Shown here: piece after piece, positions 24,884 through 34,084 of the stretch
Position numbering within the stretch: the stretch's first letter is position 1
Layout of the letters: each line of letters begins with the position of its first letter
Assembly (NCBI GenBank): GCA_003388505.1
Contig: QQVO01000058.1
Span: 50,087-114,086, forward strand
Reading direction: 5' to 3'
Length of the DNA stretch: 64,000 nt
Source of the DNA: Planctomycetota bacterium
Lineage (GTDB): Bacteria; Planctomycetota; Planctomycetia; Planctomycetales; Planctomycetaceae
Notes under the pieces: generated by a model
The model's database searches: none
Told to the model about the DNA's origin: nothing
What the model saw: the letters and a program-made list of their open reading frames with translations, nothing else
Position numbers and translations under genes: made by a program

Positions 24884-25339
24884 ATGCAGAACACCATGAA
24901 GATCAGCGAACAGATAACTGTCGGCCCGCAGCCCAGCGAAGACGACCTCCAGCAGTTGAAGAAAAGCGGTTTCCAATCGATCGTAAACTTCCGGACGGAG
25001 GGCGAGGAGAATCAACCGCTCGCGCCCAACGCCGAGGGTGAGAAAGTGAAAGCAGCCGGAATGAAGTATCTGCACATTCCGGTCTCAATGAACTCAATGG
25101 GACCGGAATTGGTTGATCAATTCCGGGAGAAGCTACCGTCGCTGCCGACACCTGTGTTCGCCCACTGCAAGAGCGGAAAACGGGCCGGGGCCATGGTGAT
25201 GATGCACGTCGCTTGCGAGAATGGATGGAGCGGTGACGAGACACTTGAAAAGGCCGAAGAAATGGGTTTCGAGTGCGATAAGCCGGAACTCGAAGAGTTC
25301 GTCAAAGGCTATGTCGACAATCACACAAAGTCGGCCTGA
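24884..25339 (+). CDS. DUF442 (beta-lactamase-hydrolase-like) tyrosine-phosphatase-fold protein
   Basis: This is a 151-residue protein of the TIGR01244/DUF442 family (DSP/PTP fold). It starts MQNTMKISEQITVGPQPSEDD, where the QPS..D block is family-typical. VNFRTEGEENQP and then AHCKSGKRAG give a C-x4-R P-loop (C95, R100). In other bacteria DUF442 is often fused to, or adjacent to, ETHE1-like sulfur dioxygenases. Here the ETHE1-rhodanese gene starts 26 bp downstream, so the two are probably co-transcribed for reactive-sulfur handling. GGGAG lies 7-8 nt before the ATG at 24884. Confidence 0.85.
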   Translation: MQNTMKISEQITVGPQPSEDDLQQLKKSGFQSIVNFRTEGEENQPLAPNAEGEKVKAAGMKYLHIPVSMNSMGPELVDQFREKLPSLPTPVFAHCKSGKRAGAMVMMHVACENGWSGDETLEKAEEMGFECDKPELEEFVKGYVDNHTKSA

Positions 25340-25365
25340 TCGCGCTTCATGAAGAGGATCCCGCC

Positions 25366-26769
25366 ATGCTGTTTCATCAACGCTTTGTGCCGGGACTGGC
25401 GATCGCCTCATACATCGTAGGCGATGAAAAGAGCGGCGAAGCGGCGGTAATTGACCCCACGCGAGACGTGGGAGAGTTCCTGCAGTTCGCGAAAGAAAAC
25501 GGGCTGCACATCCGGCACATCATCGAGACGCACGTCCACGCCGACTTCGTTTGCGGCTCGCGCGAACTCAAAGCCCGCCTGAACGACGAAGCGACCATTC
25601 ACTGCTCCGGCTACGGGGGAGACGATTGGACCCAGGCATTCGCGGATCAGCATGTGAGGGAGGGCGACTCGATCACGATGGGCGACGTCCGGTTCGGCTT
25701 TCAGCACGTTCCCGGACACACCCCAGAACACATCGCGGTCACATTGTTCGATACGTCTCGCAGCAGCGATACGCCCTGGGTCATGTTCAGCGGCGATTTC
25801 CTGTTCGTCGGTGATGTGGGGCGTCCCGATCTGCTCGGCGAGGAAGCCAAGCAGGAACTGGCGCATCAGCTCTACGAAAGCATTTTCGAACGGATCGACG
25901 AACTGCCCGACATCACCGAAGTCTTTCCCGCACACGGCGCCGGGTCACTGTGCGGCAAAGCCATCGGCTCTCGCCGGTCCTCGACGGTCGGGTTTGAGCG
26001 GCGCTTCAATCCGTCGCTTCAGCGCAAGCCCGAGGAGCAATGGGTGGACGATCTGCTGAGTGAGATGCCGCTGTCCCCGCCCTACTTCAAGCGGATGAAG
26101 CAGGTGAACAGAGATGGTCCGGCAATCATCGGTCCGGAACTCCCCGGCGGGAAGCGATGGAGCGTCAGGGAGGTTCACGACCGGGTCTGCGACGACTGCC
26201 TGATCGTCGATGTGCGGTCCCAAGAGTCATTCGCCGCCGCCCACATCCCTGACTCGATCAACATCCCCTTCGGCCAGAACCTGCCCACCTGGGCCGGATG
26301 GGTGCTGCCGTACGATCGTCCGATTCTGATCATCACGGACGAACCTTCGCAGATGGATCAGGTCGCGATCCACTTGCTGCGTGTCGGCTTCGACGACGTG
26401 CAAGGCTATCTGGAAGGCGGTTTCCGTTCATGGGAAACAAACGGCCTCCCTTTGTCGAGGCTACACACCCTATCGGTGCATGAACTTGATACGAAGCGAA
26501 AGGCCGAGAAGCAACTCACGATCCTTGACGTGCGCACTGAAAAGGAATGGAACGACGGCCATATCGAGGGCGCGTTGCATATCCACGGCGGAACGCTGCA
26601 GGACCGTGTCACAGAGATCCCGCGAGACAAGCCGGTCGCCGTCGTGTGCGGTTCGGGCTATCGCGCGTCAATTGCTTCGTCCTTCCTCAAACGCGAAGGC
26701 TTTGAGGATGTCACGAACGTGATCGGCGGAATGTCTGCCTGGAAAGCGGCAGGGCTTGCCGTTGCATAG
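25366..26769 (+). CDS. Persulfide dioxygenase-like MBL hydrolase with two rhodanese domains (CstB-like)
   Basis: This is a 467-residue protein. The first 260 residues are a metallo-beta-lactamase fold with THVHADFVCG and GHTPEHIAV plus MFSGDFLFVGDVGRPDL, as in ETHE1/CstB persulfide dioxygenases that use mononuclear iron. Two rhodanese domains follow. The first (about 275-365) has DCLIVDVRSQESFAAAHIP but no catalytic Cys at the active-site loop (ILIITDEPSQ). The second (about 378-467) has VAVVCGSGYRAS with Cys. So one sulfurtransferase domain is degenerate. The enzyme should oxidise persulfides to sulfite or thiosulfate in the cytosol. The ATG at 25366 follows GAAGAGGAT. Confidence 0.88.
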   Translation: MLFHQRFVPGLAIASYIVGDEKSGEAAVIDPTRDVGEFLQFAKENGLHIRHIIETHVHADFVCGSRELKARLNDEATIHCSGYGGDDWTQAFADQHVREGDSITMGDVRFGFQHVPGHTPEHIAVTLFDTSRSSDTPWVMFSGDFLFVGDVGRPDLLGEEAKQELAHQLYESIFERIDELPDITEVFPAHGAGSLCGKAIGSRRSSTVGFERRFNPSLQRKPEEQWVDDLLSEMPLSPPYFKRMKQVNRDGPAIIGPELPGGKRWSVREVHDRVCDDCLIVDVRSQESFAAAHIPDSINIPFGQNLPTWAGWVLPYDRPILIITDEPSQMDQVAIHLLRVGFDDVQGYLEGGFRSWETNGLPLSRLHTLSVHELDTKRKAEKQLTILDVRTEKEWNDGHIEGALHIHGGTLQDRVTEIPRDKPVAVVCGSGYRASIASSFLKREGFEDVTNVIGGMSAWKAAGLAVA

Positions 26770-26785
26770 ACGCCACAATGAGCCA

Positions 26786-27244
26786 TCACGTCGCGGAGAC
26801 GCCGAATGCGGCCTTCACCGACGGCCGCATCAGCACAATCAGCGTGAGAACGCCCAGCACCGTTCCGAACGGCATGAATGTGCACTCAACCGCAGCGACG
26901 ACGACGCAATACGTGTAGCCTGTTCGGTCTCGCAACTTCGGCCCGGCGAGAATGATGGCGATCGCAACCGACCACATGAAGGTCATCACAGCCACCGCCA
27001 CCGTGATGAAAATCCAGCCGAACGCCGCCGGCGGTCCGTTCCCGTTGTTCATCGCCCCACTCAACGCGGCGATGCCGACGACAAAATGGATGATCGGGAA
27101 GCAGCCGAACAGGCCCATCATTCCACCAACAATGTAGTGGAAGATCGACAGTAACCGCAGATGTTGAGCATCGTCGTCAGTGGCTGAAGCCATCTCAGCG
27201 ACTTCTGGTTCGATAAGAGCGCGTTGGGCAGACGACCGCGACAT
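26786..27244 (-). CDS. Small hypothetical membrane protein
   Basis: This is a 152-residue protein with four predicted membrane segments: IFHYIVGGMMGLFGCFPIIH, then AFGWIFITVAVAVMTFMWS, IAIILAG, and GTVLGVLTLIVLMRP. The first 30 residues are polar and acidic. It does not match a family I recognise with confidence. Similar small membrane proteins with a conserved polar N-terminus occur in many planctomycetes. It converges with the persulfide gene (stop at 26769, 16 bp apart). Start ATG 27244; a second Met in the frame at 27190 (residue 19) is possible. Confidence 0.6.
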   Translation of the reverse strand: MSRSSAQRALIEPEVAEMASATDDDAQHLRLLSIFHYIVGGMMGLFGCFPIIHFVVGIAALSGAMNNGNGPPAAFGWIFITVAVAVMTFMWSVAIAIILAGPKLRDRTGYTYCVVVAAVECTFMPFGTVLGVLTLIVLMRPSVKAAFGVSAT

Positions 27245-27319
27245 TCCGCAAGACGCCGCTCACCCGATGCGGAGCGTTGCTATCCCAACCGTGCGCTACA
27301 CGAAGGCTCGCCCGCTTTG

Positions 27320-27526
27320 CTAAATGTGCGGACGTTGCGGCTCCGGCGCTGTGCGCGACAACTCGCCGTTGGGAAGTTCGAAGTAACGCACGCCGTTTAA
27401 CCAATAGACGTTCGGGACACCCAATCGACGATTCTTTGCCTGCGCCTTACGAACTGCCGAGCGAAAAATTCGCAGGAATTCATCCGCTTTTCGACGGACC
27501 TCGCTATTCTCGATGGTTTCGGCCAT
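27320..27526 (-). CDS. Small protein paired with zeta-type toxin (possible antitoxin)
   Basis: This is a 68-residue protein. It starts MAETIENSEVRRKADEFLRI, with a charged helical N-terminus. The segment NRRLGVPNVYWLNGVRYFEL and PNGELSR then forms a compact beta-like C-terminal block. The ATG at 27526 overlaps the stop of the zeta-type gene (TGATG), so the two are translationally coupled. Short partners of this pattern accompany COG4185/zeta-type genes in many bacteria, which suggests an antitoxin or chaperone role. That is inference from context, not from a recognised domain. Confidence 0.65.
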   Translation of the reverse strand: MAETIENSEVRRKADEFLRIFRSAVRKAQAKNRRLGVPNVYWLNGVRYFELPNGELSRTAPEPQRPHI

Positions 27527-28104
27527 CACACCACTGCATCAACTAGTGAAGTGAAAAGTGTGAACAACTCTCCATCCCGAACTGACAAGTCAGTTGCACT
27601 GCCAACGGCGATTTCAAGTGGATGTTCGCCTGAATTGTAGAACAGCAGCCACTCGTCGGACAACGGCCGATACAAATTCCAGAAGTTCGAAAGGCTGCGC
27701 ACGAACCTGCGCCGGACGTCAGCTTCCTCGACTCTATGACCACCTGTCCGCACACGCGCGTTCACGCGCTCAACACATGTGTCGGGCGAATGCAGAAACA
27801 AGAACAGTATGGTTATCGAAAATCCTGCGGTGCGTGCACTTCCGAGAAATCGTCGAAATGTGAGCCCGGAAAGAGTCGATTCAACAACAACGCTGCTCGA
27901 TCCTTCTAAAGCCGAGTTCATTCTTCGGAGGAACTCTCGGCTCGCGGCAATCTGGGCACGCCCCGGGTCGCCCGGCGACAATTCCGCTGCAATGGCGTCG
28001 GCACTGATGTACGGGAGTTTCCGCAGCGAAACGTATTCTTCCGCAAACGTCGTCTTGCCTGCCCCGTTGGGACCGCCGACGACAATCAACTCCTTCTCTG
28101 ACAC
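27526..28104 (-). CDS. Zeta toxin-like/COG4185 P-loop NTPase
   Basis: This is a 192-residue protein. A Walker A motif opens it: IVVGGPNGAGKTTFAEEYV. ISADAIAAELSPG then matches the zeta-toxin substrate-binding block. VVVESTLSG and the LHSPDTCVERVNARVRTGGH region are Walker B-like and lid elements of zeta/Chloramphenicol-phosphotransferase-like kinases, which phosphorylate UDP-GlcNAc-type substrates in bona fide zeta toxins. The chosen start is GTG 28104, with AGGAG 5 nt before it. The upstream FG-GAP gene's TGA ends at 28107, only 2 nt away. The downstream partner overlaps its stop. Confidence 0.8.
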   Translation of the reverse strand: MSEKELIVVGGPNGAGKTTFAEEYVSLRKLPYISADAIAAELSPGDPGRAQIAASREFLRRMNSALEGSSSVVVESTLSGLTFRRFLGSARTAGFSITILFLFLHSPDTCVERVNARVRTGGHRVEEADVRRRFVRSLSNFWNLYRPLSDEWLLFYNSGEHPLEIAVGSATDLSVRDGELFTLFTSLVDAVV

Positions 28105-28106
28105 GC

Positions 28107-31100
28107 TCACTCCTCTTCCCGCAGATGCAACGCCCGGCGATGATACACGTCGTCGAACTCCCGCGTCTGGTACTCGCGCAGGTACGCCTCGTAACCCGGA
28201 ATGTCCGGGAATGATTCCGGCTCGTACGGATAGCTGCTCATGTTGCGGTACGGCATCGGCTCGACCGTTTGCCCGTAGATCGTGTGCAGGTTGGCGTCCT
28301 TGTCCCATCCGATGGAATGGATGATGAAATCGCGGGTCCAGCCTGCGGGGAGCGGTTCCGCGGGAACCTCGAATTCAAGCGTCATCTCGTCGCCGCACCC
28401 GAGGACGACAAGCAGGTCATCGGCGGTGGTAAGCAGTTCGCGAACGTCGCCGAAGCGGGTAAACGCGCCGTGCATCGGAGCGTATCGCGGGATCGGTGTG
28501 ACCCGGTCGTAGTTGTATCGTTCAGGGCCGTTGCGTGGGTGGAAGATACGGTCCGAGACGCCCCGGAAGTGAAGGTCGGCCGAGACCAGTTCGAGGTCTG
28601 TCTCCCGGTACTCCGCCTGCTCTTCTCCCACCGTGAAAAAAATGTGGTCCCAGTAGAGCTGCATGCTGGTTGCGATCCGCAGACGGTAGTCTTCAGCAGG
28701 AAAGATCCCCGAAAGATCAACGGCGATCGTCTTCGTCTTGCCGCCGGGAAAGCCCATGTAGGAGACAGCTTCGATCCACTCGCCCTCGGCATCGGGAACC
28801 AGGATCGACGGCGGACGCGGACCGGGCAAATCGGGGTTCTCCTGCAGCGCCGTATTGATCGCGGCGTCGGTCGGATGCATCCACCCCGTGAGAAAAAGTG
28901 TGATCCGGCCCGGGTCTTGAAGCTCGCCAAGGTCGAGTTCGAGGAAGGAATCGTGCGTGTAGCCCTGCGCGTGCCACTCAGTGTGGGGCTGCGCATAGTC
29001 ATCGTCTTCGGCGGAGATCTTCGGCAGCAGATCGTCTCCCGCGTGGTTTTCGGCCGCGACCGGCAACAGCGGTTCCTGGGCCGTATGGATGTAGTATTCC
29101 GAAATCGACGGCGGCCCGACTTTCTCGTTTGAATAGATGTCGACGTCGGCCGGATGATCGATCGCCAGCAGGCGCACCTGGTCGAAATACGCCGCTTCCC
29201 AGAGTTCCTCGGTGATCTGCAACACGTAGCGGCCGTCCTTTTCGGCCAGCATCTCGCCGGGAATCTTCAGATACTCCCAGTCCCGGTGCGGCGTCATTCC
29301 GCCCTGTGGGCTGGGCAATCCGATCGGCGCCGCCCACAACAGATCGGTGACAAAGACGAAGCGGTCGCCGTTCCACGTGTAGAGATAGGGGCAGGAGGTA
29401 ATCAGAGACTGCGGCTCGCTGATTGTCTGTTCGGTTTGCGGTTGAATGACGTTTTGCGGGACGCCGTTGGTCCAGGTGATGCGCACCGTTTCCGGCGGCG
29501 GCAGTTCATCGAGACCGAAGTGAGTGAAGGCGCGGCGAACTACCTGAGCCCGATAGGCATCCCCCGCCTTGATCTCCAGTTGACTGCCGATGCCGTAGTT
29601 GTTGACGCGCGACGCTCCCACACCGAACGGCGGGTTGCCCAGGTCATACGAGATCACCGTCAGATCGATCCATGGCAGCGCGTTGCCGCCGTCGTTTTCG
29701 AGAAGCCGAATCTCGCCGCTCGAAGCCGTCAGCAGGTCGAGATCACCGTCGGCGTCAAGATCGCCGAAATCGCAGGTCACGATCGGTGCGGAAGGAGTAT
29801 GTTCACTCAAGTTCCCCTCGAAGTTTACGAATCCGGCCGCGCCCCGTCCCGGCAGCAACGCCACTTCCTCATCGGTCCACGCGAGGACGTCCTGAAAGCT
29901 GTCGTTGTCGAAGTCGAAGAGAGAAAACTCGCCGACAGGCTGGTCGATCGAAGCAGACCCGATGAACTCCACCTTGCCCCGCGTCGGCGTCCGGGTGAGG
30001 TGCAGCGAAACCCCCGCGTCGCTGCCGACGACGACGTCCCAGGAGGCGTTTCCGTCGGCTTCGATCACCTCGATTGAAGTGACCGTTCCGGCCGGTTCGA
30101 TCTCGTCGAGCACCCGCCAGCGGAGCGTCTGGTGCCGGAGGTTTTCAAGGAGTCCGACTTCGCCGTCCGTGGTCACGCACAGCACGTCGAGATCGACGTC
30201 TCGATCGAAGTCGACCGATGCGGAATCAACGACCGTGAATCGGTCCGGAGCATCAACAATCGCATCGCTCGCCAGTTCGAATGTCGAGTTGCTTCGATTG
30301 GAGAGAACCTGCGTGCCGCTCTCTCCGGAGACCAGCAGGTCGAGATCGCCGTCCATGTCGACGTCGAGCACCTCGCAGTGCTGCAGCGGGCCAAGCGAAC
30401 CGGCGTCAGCGAACGCATCGGCCGGTTCAAGGCCGGCTTCCCGCGTCTCCTTGTCAAGCGTATTCAGAAACAGTGCCAGTCCCTCACCGCCGAAGACGAC
30501 CAGGTCGAGATCAGACCGGCTTTCCCCTTCGACCCCCTCTCCTCCGGGCATCGTTTCAATCAAGGGAACGATGCGGTCGTCATCAACGTCGATCAGGCGG
30601 AACCCGGCAGCATTGGCCGGCGCGTCGGCGGAACAAATCGGTTCCCAGCCGCCGGACTCGGCATCGCGCGAGAAAACAATGATCGAATCATTCGTCAGCG
30701 CACAAACGTCCAACCGGCTGTCGAGGTTGAAGTCGGCCAGTACGGCGTCGACGAGCCCTTCCACGGCAATCTCGTCCCCCTCCCCTGCCATCGGTTGAAA
30801 CGAGACCTCGGACGGCGCGGCGGCCACCGCGCTATCCGCCGGCAAGTCCTCGTAAAAGTCGTCAGGAAACCGGTCGACGACGAATTCAAGCACGTGCTTC
30901 TCAATACGAATCTCGTCGCTCTTCAGGGCATCCTCCGCAATCAGAATGTTTTTCAGCAGCCGTGTGCGGTTTTGAACGTTCGACCAGTCTCCGTCGACCG
31001 CAGCGGCCCTTGCCTGCTCCAGAAACTCAGCGGGGTTATTGTTGCTGCGCTGTTCGACACCGGGTGCCAACCGCTCGATCAACGGCATGGCCGTGTCGAT

Positions 31101-31766
31101 CGTCTCGACGATCCCGGGATTCTGCTCGTCCGCTTGTTGCAGCAGGAGCGGGATCAGGATCCACAGATTCTGCGGAGCAAGTTCGTGGGCTCGCTTGAGC
31201 GCCGCTGAGAGAGAGTCGGGCAGCTCCTCGTTCGTCGACGCGCTGACCGACCAGAGTTCGAGCCACGCCGACGCGTCATCCGGGTCAGCCTCGGTCGCAG
31301 CTTCGAATTCACGGACGGCGCGGGAGAAATCATTCTCCAGCAATGCCAGCCGGCCGGCGAGGATGTGCGTCGCTGCTGCATCCGGAGCCTTCTCCTGCAG
31401 GGCAGCGATCGCAGCCTGAGCGCTGGTGAGGGCGTCCGGCTTCTGATTCGGCTCGGCGTCCTCGACCGCAATGAGCGCGCCGATTGCCCGATTCTGAACC
31501 GGCAGGATTGAATCCGGGAGTTTCTCCGCAATAGCGGACCACAACGCGGAGGATTCTTCCGTCTCTTTGTTTTCCAGATGCGCCAACGCGACATTCTTCT
31601 GCTCGATCAACTCAAGCTTCTCGTCCACGGTCAGGGCGGGCGCAGGCGAGTCTCCATCGCCATTGGGAGCGACGTCAGGCGGCGGATCATCCGGTCGAAG
31701 GAAGACGATGTAGACAAGCACGCCCACGAGCAGAATCACCGCGACGACCGGAAGGAGCTTTTTCAT
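28107..31766 (-). CDS. Exported/anchored FG-GAP (VCBS) repeat protein with ASPIC/UnbV-like domain
   Basis: This is a 1219-residue protein. Residues 3-22 form an N-terminal signal anchor (KLLPVVAVILLVGVLVYIVF). Residues about 50-260 are TPR-like helices, and AATHILAGRLALLENDFSRA is typical. From about 285 to 700 there are repeated calcium-binding Dx[DN]xDG loops (ADFNLDSRLDVCAL, VDMDGDLDLLVSG, FDFDNDSFQDVLAWT, GDLDADGDLDLLTAS), as in integrin-type FG-GAP/VCBS propellers. An ASPIC/UnbV-like segment (GVGASRVNNYGIGSQLEIKA) follows. The last 400 residues contain a WTRDFIIHSIGWDKDANLHT region of unknown fold. It probably acts outside the cytoplasm in adhesion or a protein complex. The ATG at 31766 is selected over 31781. 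Confidence 0.85.
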   Translation of the reverse strand: MKKLLPVVAVILLVGVLVYIVFLRPDDPPPDVAPNGDGDSPAPALTVDEKLELIEQKNVALAHLENKETEESSALWSAIAEKLPDSILPVQNRAIGALIAVEDAEPNQKPDALTSAQAAIAALQEKAPDAAATHILAGRLALLENDFSRAVREFEAATEADPDDASAWLELWSVSASTNEELPDSLSAALKRAHELAPQNLWILIPLLLQQADEQNPGIVETIDTAMPLIERLAPGVEQRSNNNPAEFLEQARAAAVDGDWSNVQNRTRLLKNILIAEDALKSDEIRIEKHVLEFVVDRFPDDFYEDLPADSAVAAAPSEVSFQPMAGEGDEIAVEGLVDAVLADFNLDSRLDVCALTNDSIIVFSRDAESGGWEPICSADAPANAAGFRLIDVDDDRIVPLIETMPGGEGVEGESRSDLDLVVFGGEGLALFLNTLDKETREAGLEPADAFADAGSLGPLQHCEVLDVDMDGDLDLLVSGESGTQVLSNRSNSTFELASDAIVDAPDRFTVVDSASVDFDRDVDLDVLCVTTDGEVGLLENLRHQTLRWRVLDEIEPAGTVTSIEVIEADGNASWDVVVGSDAGVSLHLTRTPTRGKVEFIGSASIDQPVGEFSLFDFDNDSFQDVLAWTDEEVALLPGRGAAGFVNFEGNLSEHTPSAPIVTCDFGDLDADGDLDLLTASSGEIRLLENDGGNALPWIDLTVISYDLGNPPFGVGASRVNNYGIGSQLEIKAGDAYRAQVVRRAFTHFGLDELPPPETVRITWTNGVPQNVIQPQTEQTISEPQSLITSCPYLYTWNGDRFVFVTDLLWAAPIGLPSPQGGMTPHRDWEYLKIPGEMLAEKDGRYVLQITEELWEAAYFDQVRLLAIDHPADVDIYSNEKVGPPSISEYYIHTAQEPLLPVAAENHAGDDLLPKISAEDDDYAQPHTEWHAQGYTHDSFLELDLGELQDPGRITLFLTGWMHPTDAAINTALQENPDLPGPRPPSILVPDAEGEWIEAVSYMGFPGGKTKTIAVDLSGIFPAEDYRLRIATSMQLYWDHIFFTVGEEQAEYRETDLELVSADLHFRGVSDRIFHPRNGPERYNYDRVTPIPRYAPMHGAFTRFGDVRELLTTADDLLVVLGCGDEMTLEFEVPAEPLPAGWTRDFIIHSIGWDKDANLHTIYGQTVEPMPYRNMSSYPYEPESFPDIPGYEAYLREYQTREFDDVYHRRALHLREEE

Positions 31767-31779
31767 CGTATGCACACAC

Positions 31780-32203
31780 AACTGGAACGATTGATGGGAA
31801 AACAGAACGAGCGGCTGCAGATCTGCCCTTGACCCGGTTTGCGGGTTCGCGACTCAGGCGGGGGCGATCTTGACGCGGGATACGAAATGCACTAACGTTC
31901 TTAGTCTGATAATAAGAGATGTGGATTGACGTTACGAGAAGACAGGCTGCCACAACACACGTTTGCCATTGCTGTCGGCAAACGCAGGCTCCCGCATCAT
32001 TGAGTGGCGCTCAGCGGCGCACGACGCCGCCAGAGGTGCTCGGCGGCGCAAACCGCCGCCACAGTGATCAGCGGCGCTCGACGCCGCCAGTGGAGCGTGA
32101 CGCCCCGTGAAACGAATCATGGGCAGGCTTGCCAGTGCGGCGAACATCGTCCGCGAACAACCAACTTTCAAGAAGCCATTCAGAAGACGAGGAGTCGAAG
32201 GTT
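31780..32203. other. Region between divergent genes, with tandem hairpin repeats
   Basis: About 420 bp separate the FG-GAP gene (-) from the RNA helicase (+). The stretch contains three tandem hairpin repeats (32006-32092) and otherwise no gene-like frame. The TTGACG at about 31869, followed 17 nt later by TAACGT, is a weak promoter candidate. Confidence 0.5.
32006..32092. repeat. Three tandem ~29-bp hairpin repeats
   Basis: The units begin at 32006, 32035 and 32064 with a period of 29 bp. Each is a GCGGCG...CGCCGCC stem: cagcggcgcacgacgccgcc, then cggcggcgcaaaccgccgcc, then cagcggcgctcgacgccgcc. A related element occurs at 34088-34136. They sit upstream of the DEAD-box gene, which starts at 32204. 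Confidence 0.75.
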
Positions 32204-33433
32204 TTGACCGCGCAAGTTGAAGAAACGAAAACATTTAACGATCTCGGGCTCGGCGAGCAGATGCTGGCGGCCCTGTCCGATGTGGGATACACGCATCCCA
32301 CCCCCATCCAGAGGGAATTCATTCCGATCGCCGTCACCGGGGCCGATTGCACCGGGCAGGCTCAGACCGGCACCGGAAAGACGGCGGCGTTCGTGATTCC
32401 GATTCTTGAGCGGATTAACCACCGCCTGCCCGGCGTGCAGGCGCTCGTCTTGTGCCCCACCCGCGAACTCAGCGAACAGGTCGCCGCGGAAGCCCGCCGG
32501 CTGGCGGCGCAGCACGACTGCAATCCGGTCCTGCTCGTCGGAGGCCGCCCGATTCGTCGGCAACTCACCGAACTCGAGAGCAATCCGACGATTGTCGTCG
32601 GCACCCCCGGGCGGGTGATCGATCACCTCCAGCGGGGGTCGCTCGATCTCCGCGGCCTGAAAGTTTTGGTCCTTGATGAAGCGGATCGCATGCTCGACAT
32701 CGGGTTCCGCCCCGACATCGAGCGGATTCTCCGCCGCTGCCCAAACGAACGCCAGACCTTGCTGCTCTCCGCGACGATGCCTCCGCCGGTGGAGCGACTC
32801 GCCAAACGGTATATGCAGGATCCGCAACGAGTCGACCTGTCCCAGGCCAATGTGGCTGCGGACCGGGTGGAGCAGTTCTACTGCACCGTCGATCCGGATC
32901 GGAAGCTCAATCTCCTCGTCCGCCTGCTGCTTCAGGAACGGCCGACGCAAGCCATCGTCTTCTGCCGCACCAAACGCGGAGCGGACCGTCTCCATCAACG
33001 TCTCAGCAAGAAATTGAAAGGCGTCGACGCCATCCACGGCGACCTGCAACAACGCGTGCGCGACAACGTCATGCGCAGGTTCCGGTCCGGAAAGACGCGT
33101 TTGCTCATCGCCACGGACGTTGTCGGACGCGGCATCGACGTGACCAGCATCTCCCACATCATCAACTACGACGTTCCGGAGTACAGCGACGACTACGTGC
33201 ATCGCATCGGCCGCACCGGCCGCATTTCCTCCGACAAGTCGGGACGCGCGTTCACCTTCATCACAACCGAAGAAGGCGCCGAACTGACTCGCATCGAGAT
33301 GCGCGTCAACCAGTTGCTCTCCGAATACAAGGTCGACGGCTTCGACGCCTATGAGCCCCGCGCTCCGCGCCCTCACGTCGATGATGAGCAGCCGCACGAA
33401 ACGGAAGAAGTCGCCGAATTTCACGTGGCGTGA
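32204..33433 (+). CDS. DEAD-box RNA helicase
   Basis: This 409-residue protein carries all SF2 DEAD-box motifs in order: Q motif ([12 protein letters not shown]), motif [41 protein letters not shown], then [12 protein letters not shown], the segment [15 protein letters not shown], and [10 protein letters not shown]. It unwinds RNA with ATP, likely for ribosome assembly or mRNA turnover. Compared with RhlE it is shorter at the C-terminus. The start is TTG 32204 with AGGAG at 32190-32194. Upstream frames to 32129 lack an ATG. The upstream hairpin repeats lie 112 bp before the start codon. Confidence 0.92.
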   Translation: MTAQVEETKTFNDLGLGEQMLAALSDVGYTHPTPIQREFIPIAVTGADCTGQAQTGTGKTAAFVIPILERINHRLPGVQALVLCPTRELSEQVAAEARRLAAQHDCNPVLLVGGRPIRRQLTELESNPTIVVGTPGRVIDHLQRGSLDLRGLKVLVLDEADRMLDIGFRPDIERILRRCPNERQTLLLSATMPPPVERLAKRYMQDPQRVDLSQANVAADRVEQFYCTVDPDRKLNLLVRLLLQERPTQAIVFCRTKRGADRLHQRLSKKLKGVDAIHGDLQQRVRDNVMRRFRSGKTRLLIATDVVGRGIDVTSISHIINYDVPEYSDDYVHRIGRTGRISSDKSGRAFTFITTEEGAELTRIEMRVNQLLSEYKVDGFDAYEPRAPRPHVDDEQPHETEEVAEFHVA

Positions 33434-33602
33434 GGCCGTTCGGCTCGATCGACCCGCGGCGGGCGACTTCCCTCGTTTGTCGCTATCTCACGCGCAACAC
33501 GATTGTCGCAGGATTGACGGCCGGGATAGAATGACCAGAGTGACGGACGGGTGTACGAAGTGACGCCCGACAGACCCTGACTCTCTGATCGATCGTGTTG
33601 CG

Positions 33603-34052
33603 ATGCAGCCTGAGACCGTCGGGCGACCGATGGAAATCCTGCTCGTTGAGGACAGCCTGACGGCGGCTCGACTCACGATGGGAGCGCTGAAAAACTCCGG
33701 CGTCGAGCACCGGCTGACCTGGATTGCCGACGGCGACGAGGCCGTCCGCTTTCTGCATCACGAGGGAAAGTTCGTTCGCGCCCCCGCGCCCGATCTCGTG
33801 CTCCTCGATCTGATGCTCCCGGGAAAGAGCGGCGGAGAAGTCCTCGCGGACCTCCGCGCCGACGAGCAACTGAAGGACATCCCGGTTGTCGTCATGACCG
33901 GCACGACCGACGAGCAGGACGCGGCACGGTGTCATTCCCTCAATGTCGAAGGCTTTCTCACCAAGCCGATCGACATCGAGGCGTTCCTCGGACTCGTGGA
34001 GCGTCTCAAGGACTACTGGAAGGCCGACATGATCCTGCCGGCGAGAAGGTAG
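33603..34052 (+). CDS. Response regulator receiver protein (CheY/Rcp1-like, single domain)
   Basis: This is a 149-residue stand-alone receiver. EILLVEDSLTAARL has the acidic pocket. LVLLDLMLPGKSGGEVL has the phosphoacceptor Asp, VVVMTGTTD the switch Thr, and FLTKPIDIE the conserved Lys. Such Rcp1-like proteins are phosphorylated by sensor kinases such as phytochromes and act by protein contact. No kinase gene is adjacent. The ATG at 33603 gives an N-terminal extension of nine residues before MEILLVED. The alternative start is ATG 33630, and neither has a strong Shine-Dalgarno sequence. Confidence 0.92.
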   Translation: MQPETVGRPMEILLVEDSLTAARLTMGALKNSGVEHRLTWIADGDEAVRFLHHEGKFVRAPAPDLVLLDLMLPGKSGGEVLADLRADEQLKDIPVVVMTGTTDEQDAARCHSLNVEGFLTKPIDIEAFLGLVERLKDYWKADMILPARR

Positions 34053-34084
34053 AGCGCATTGCATTTAACTGTAGCCGTTCTGGC

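Noticed and set aside
32006..32092. CRISPR array
   Set aside because: The three 29-bp units have no spacers; they are contiguous hairpins, and no cas gene is near.
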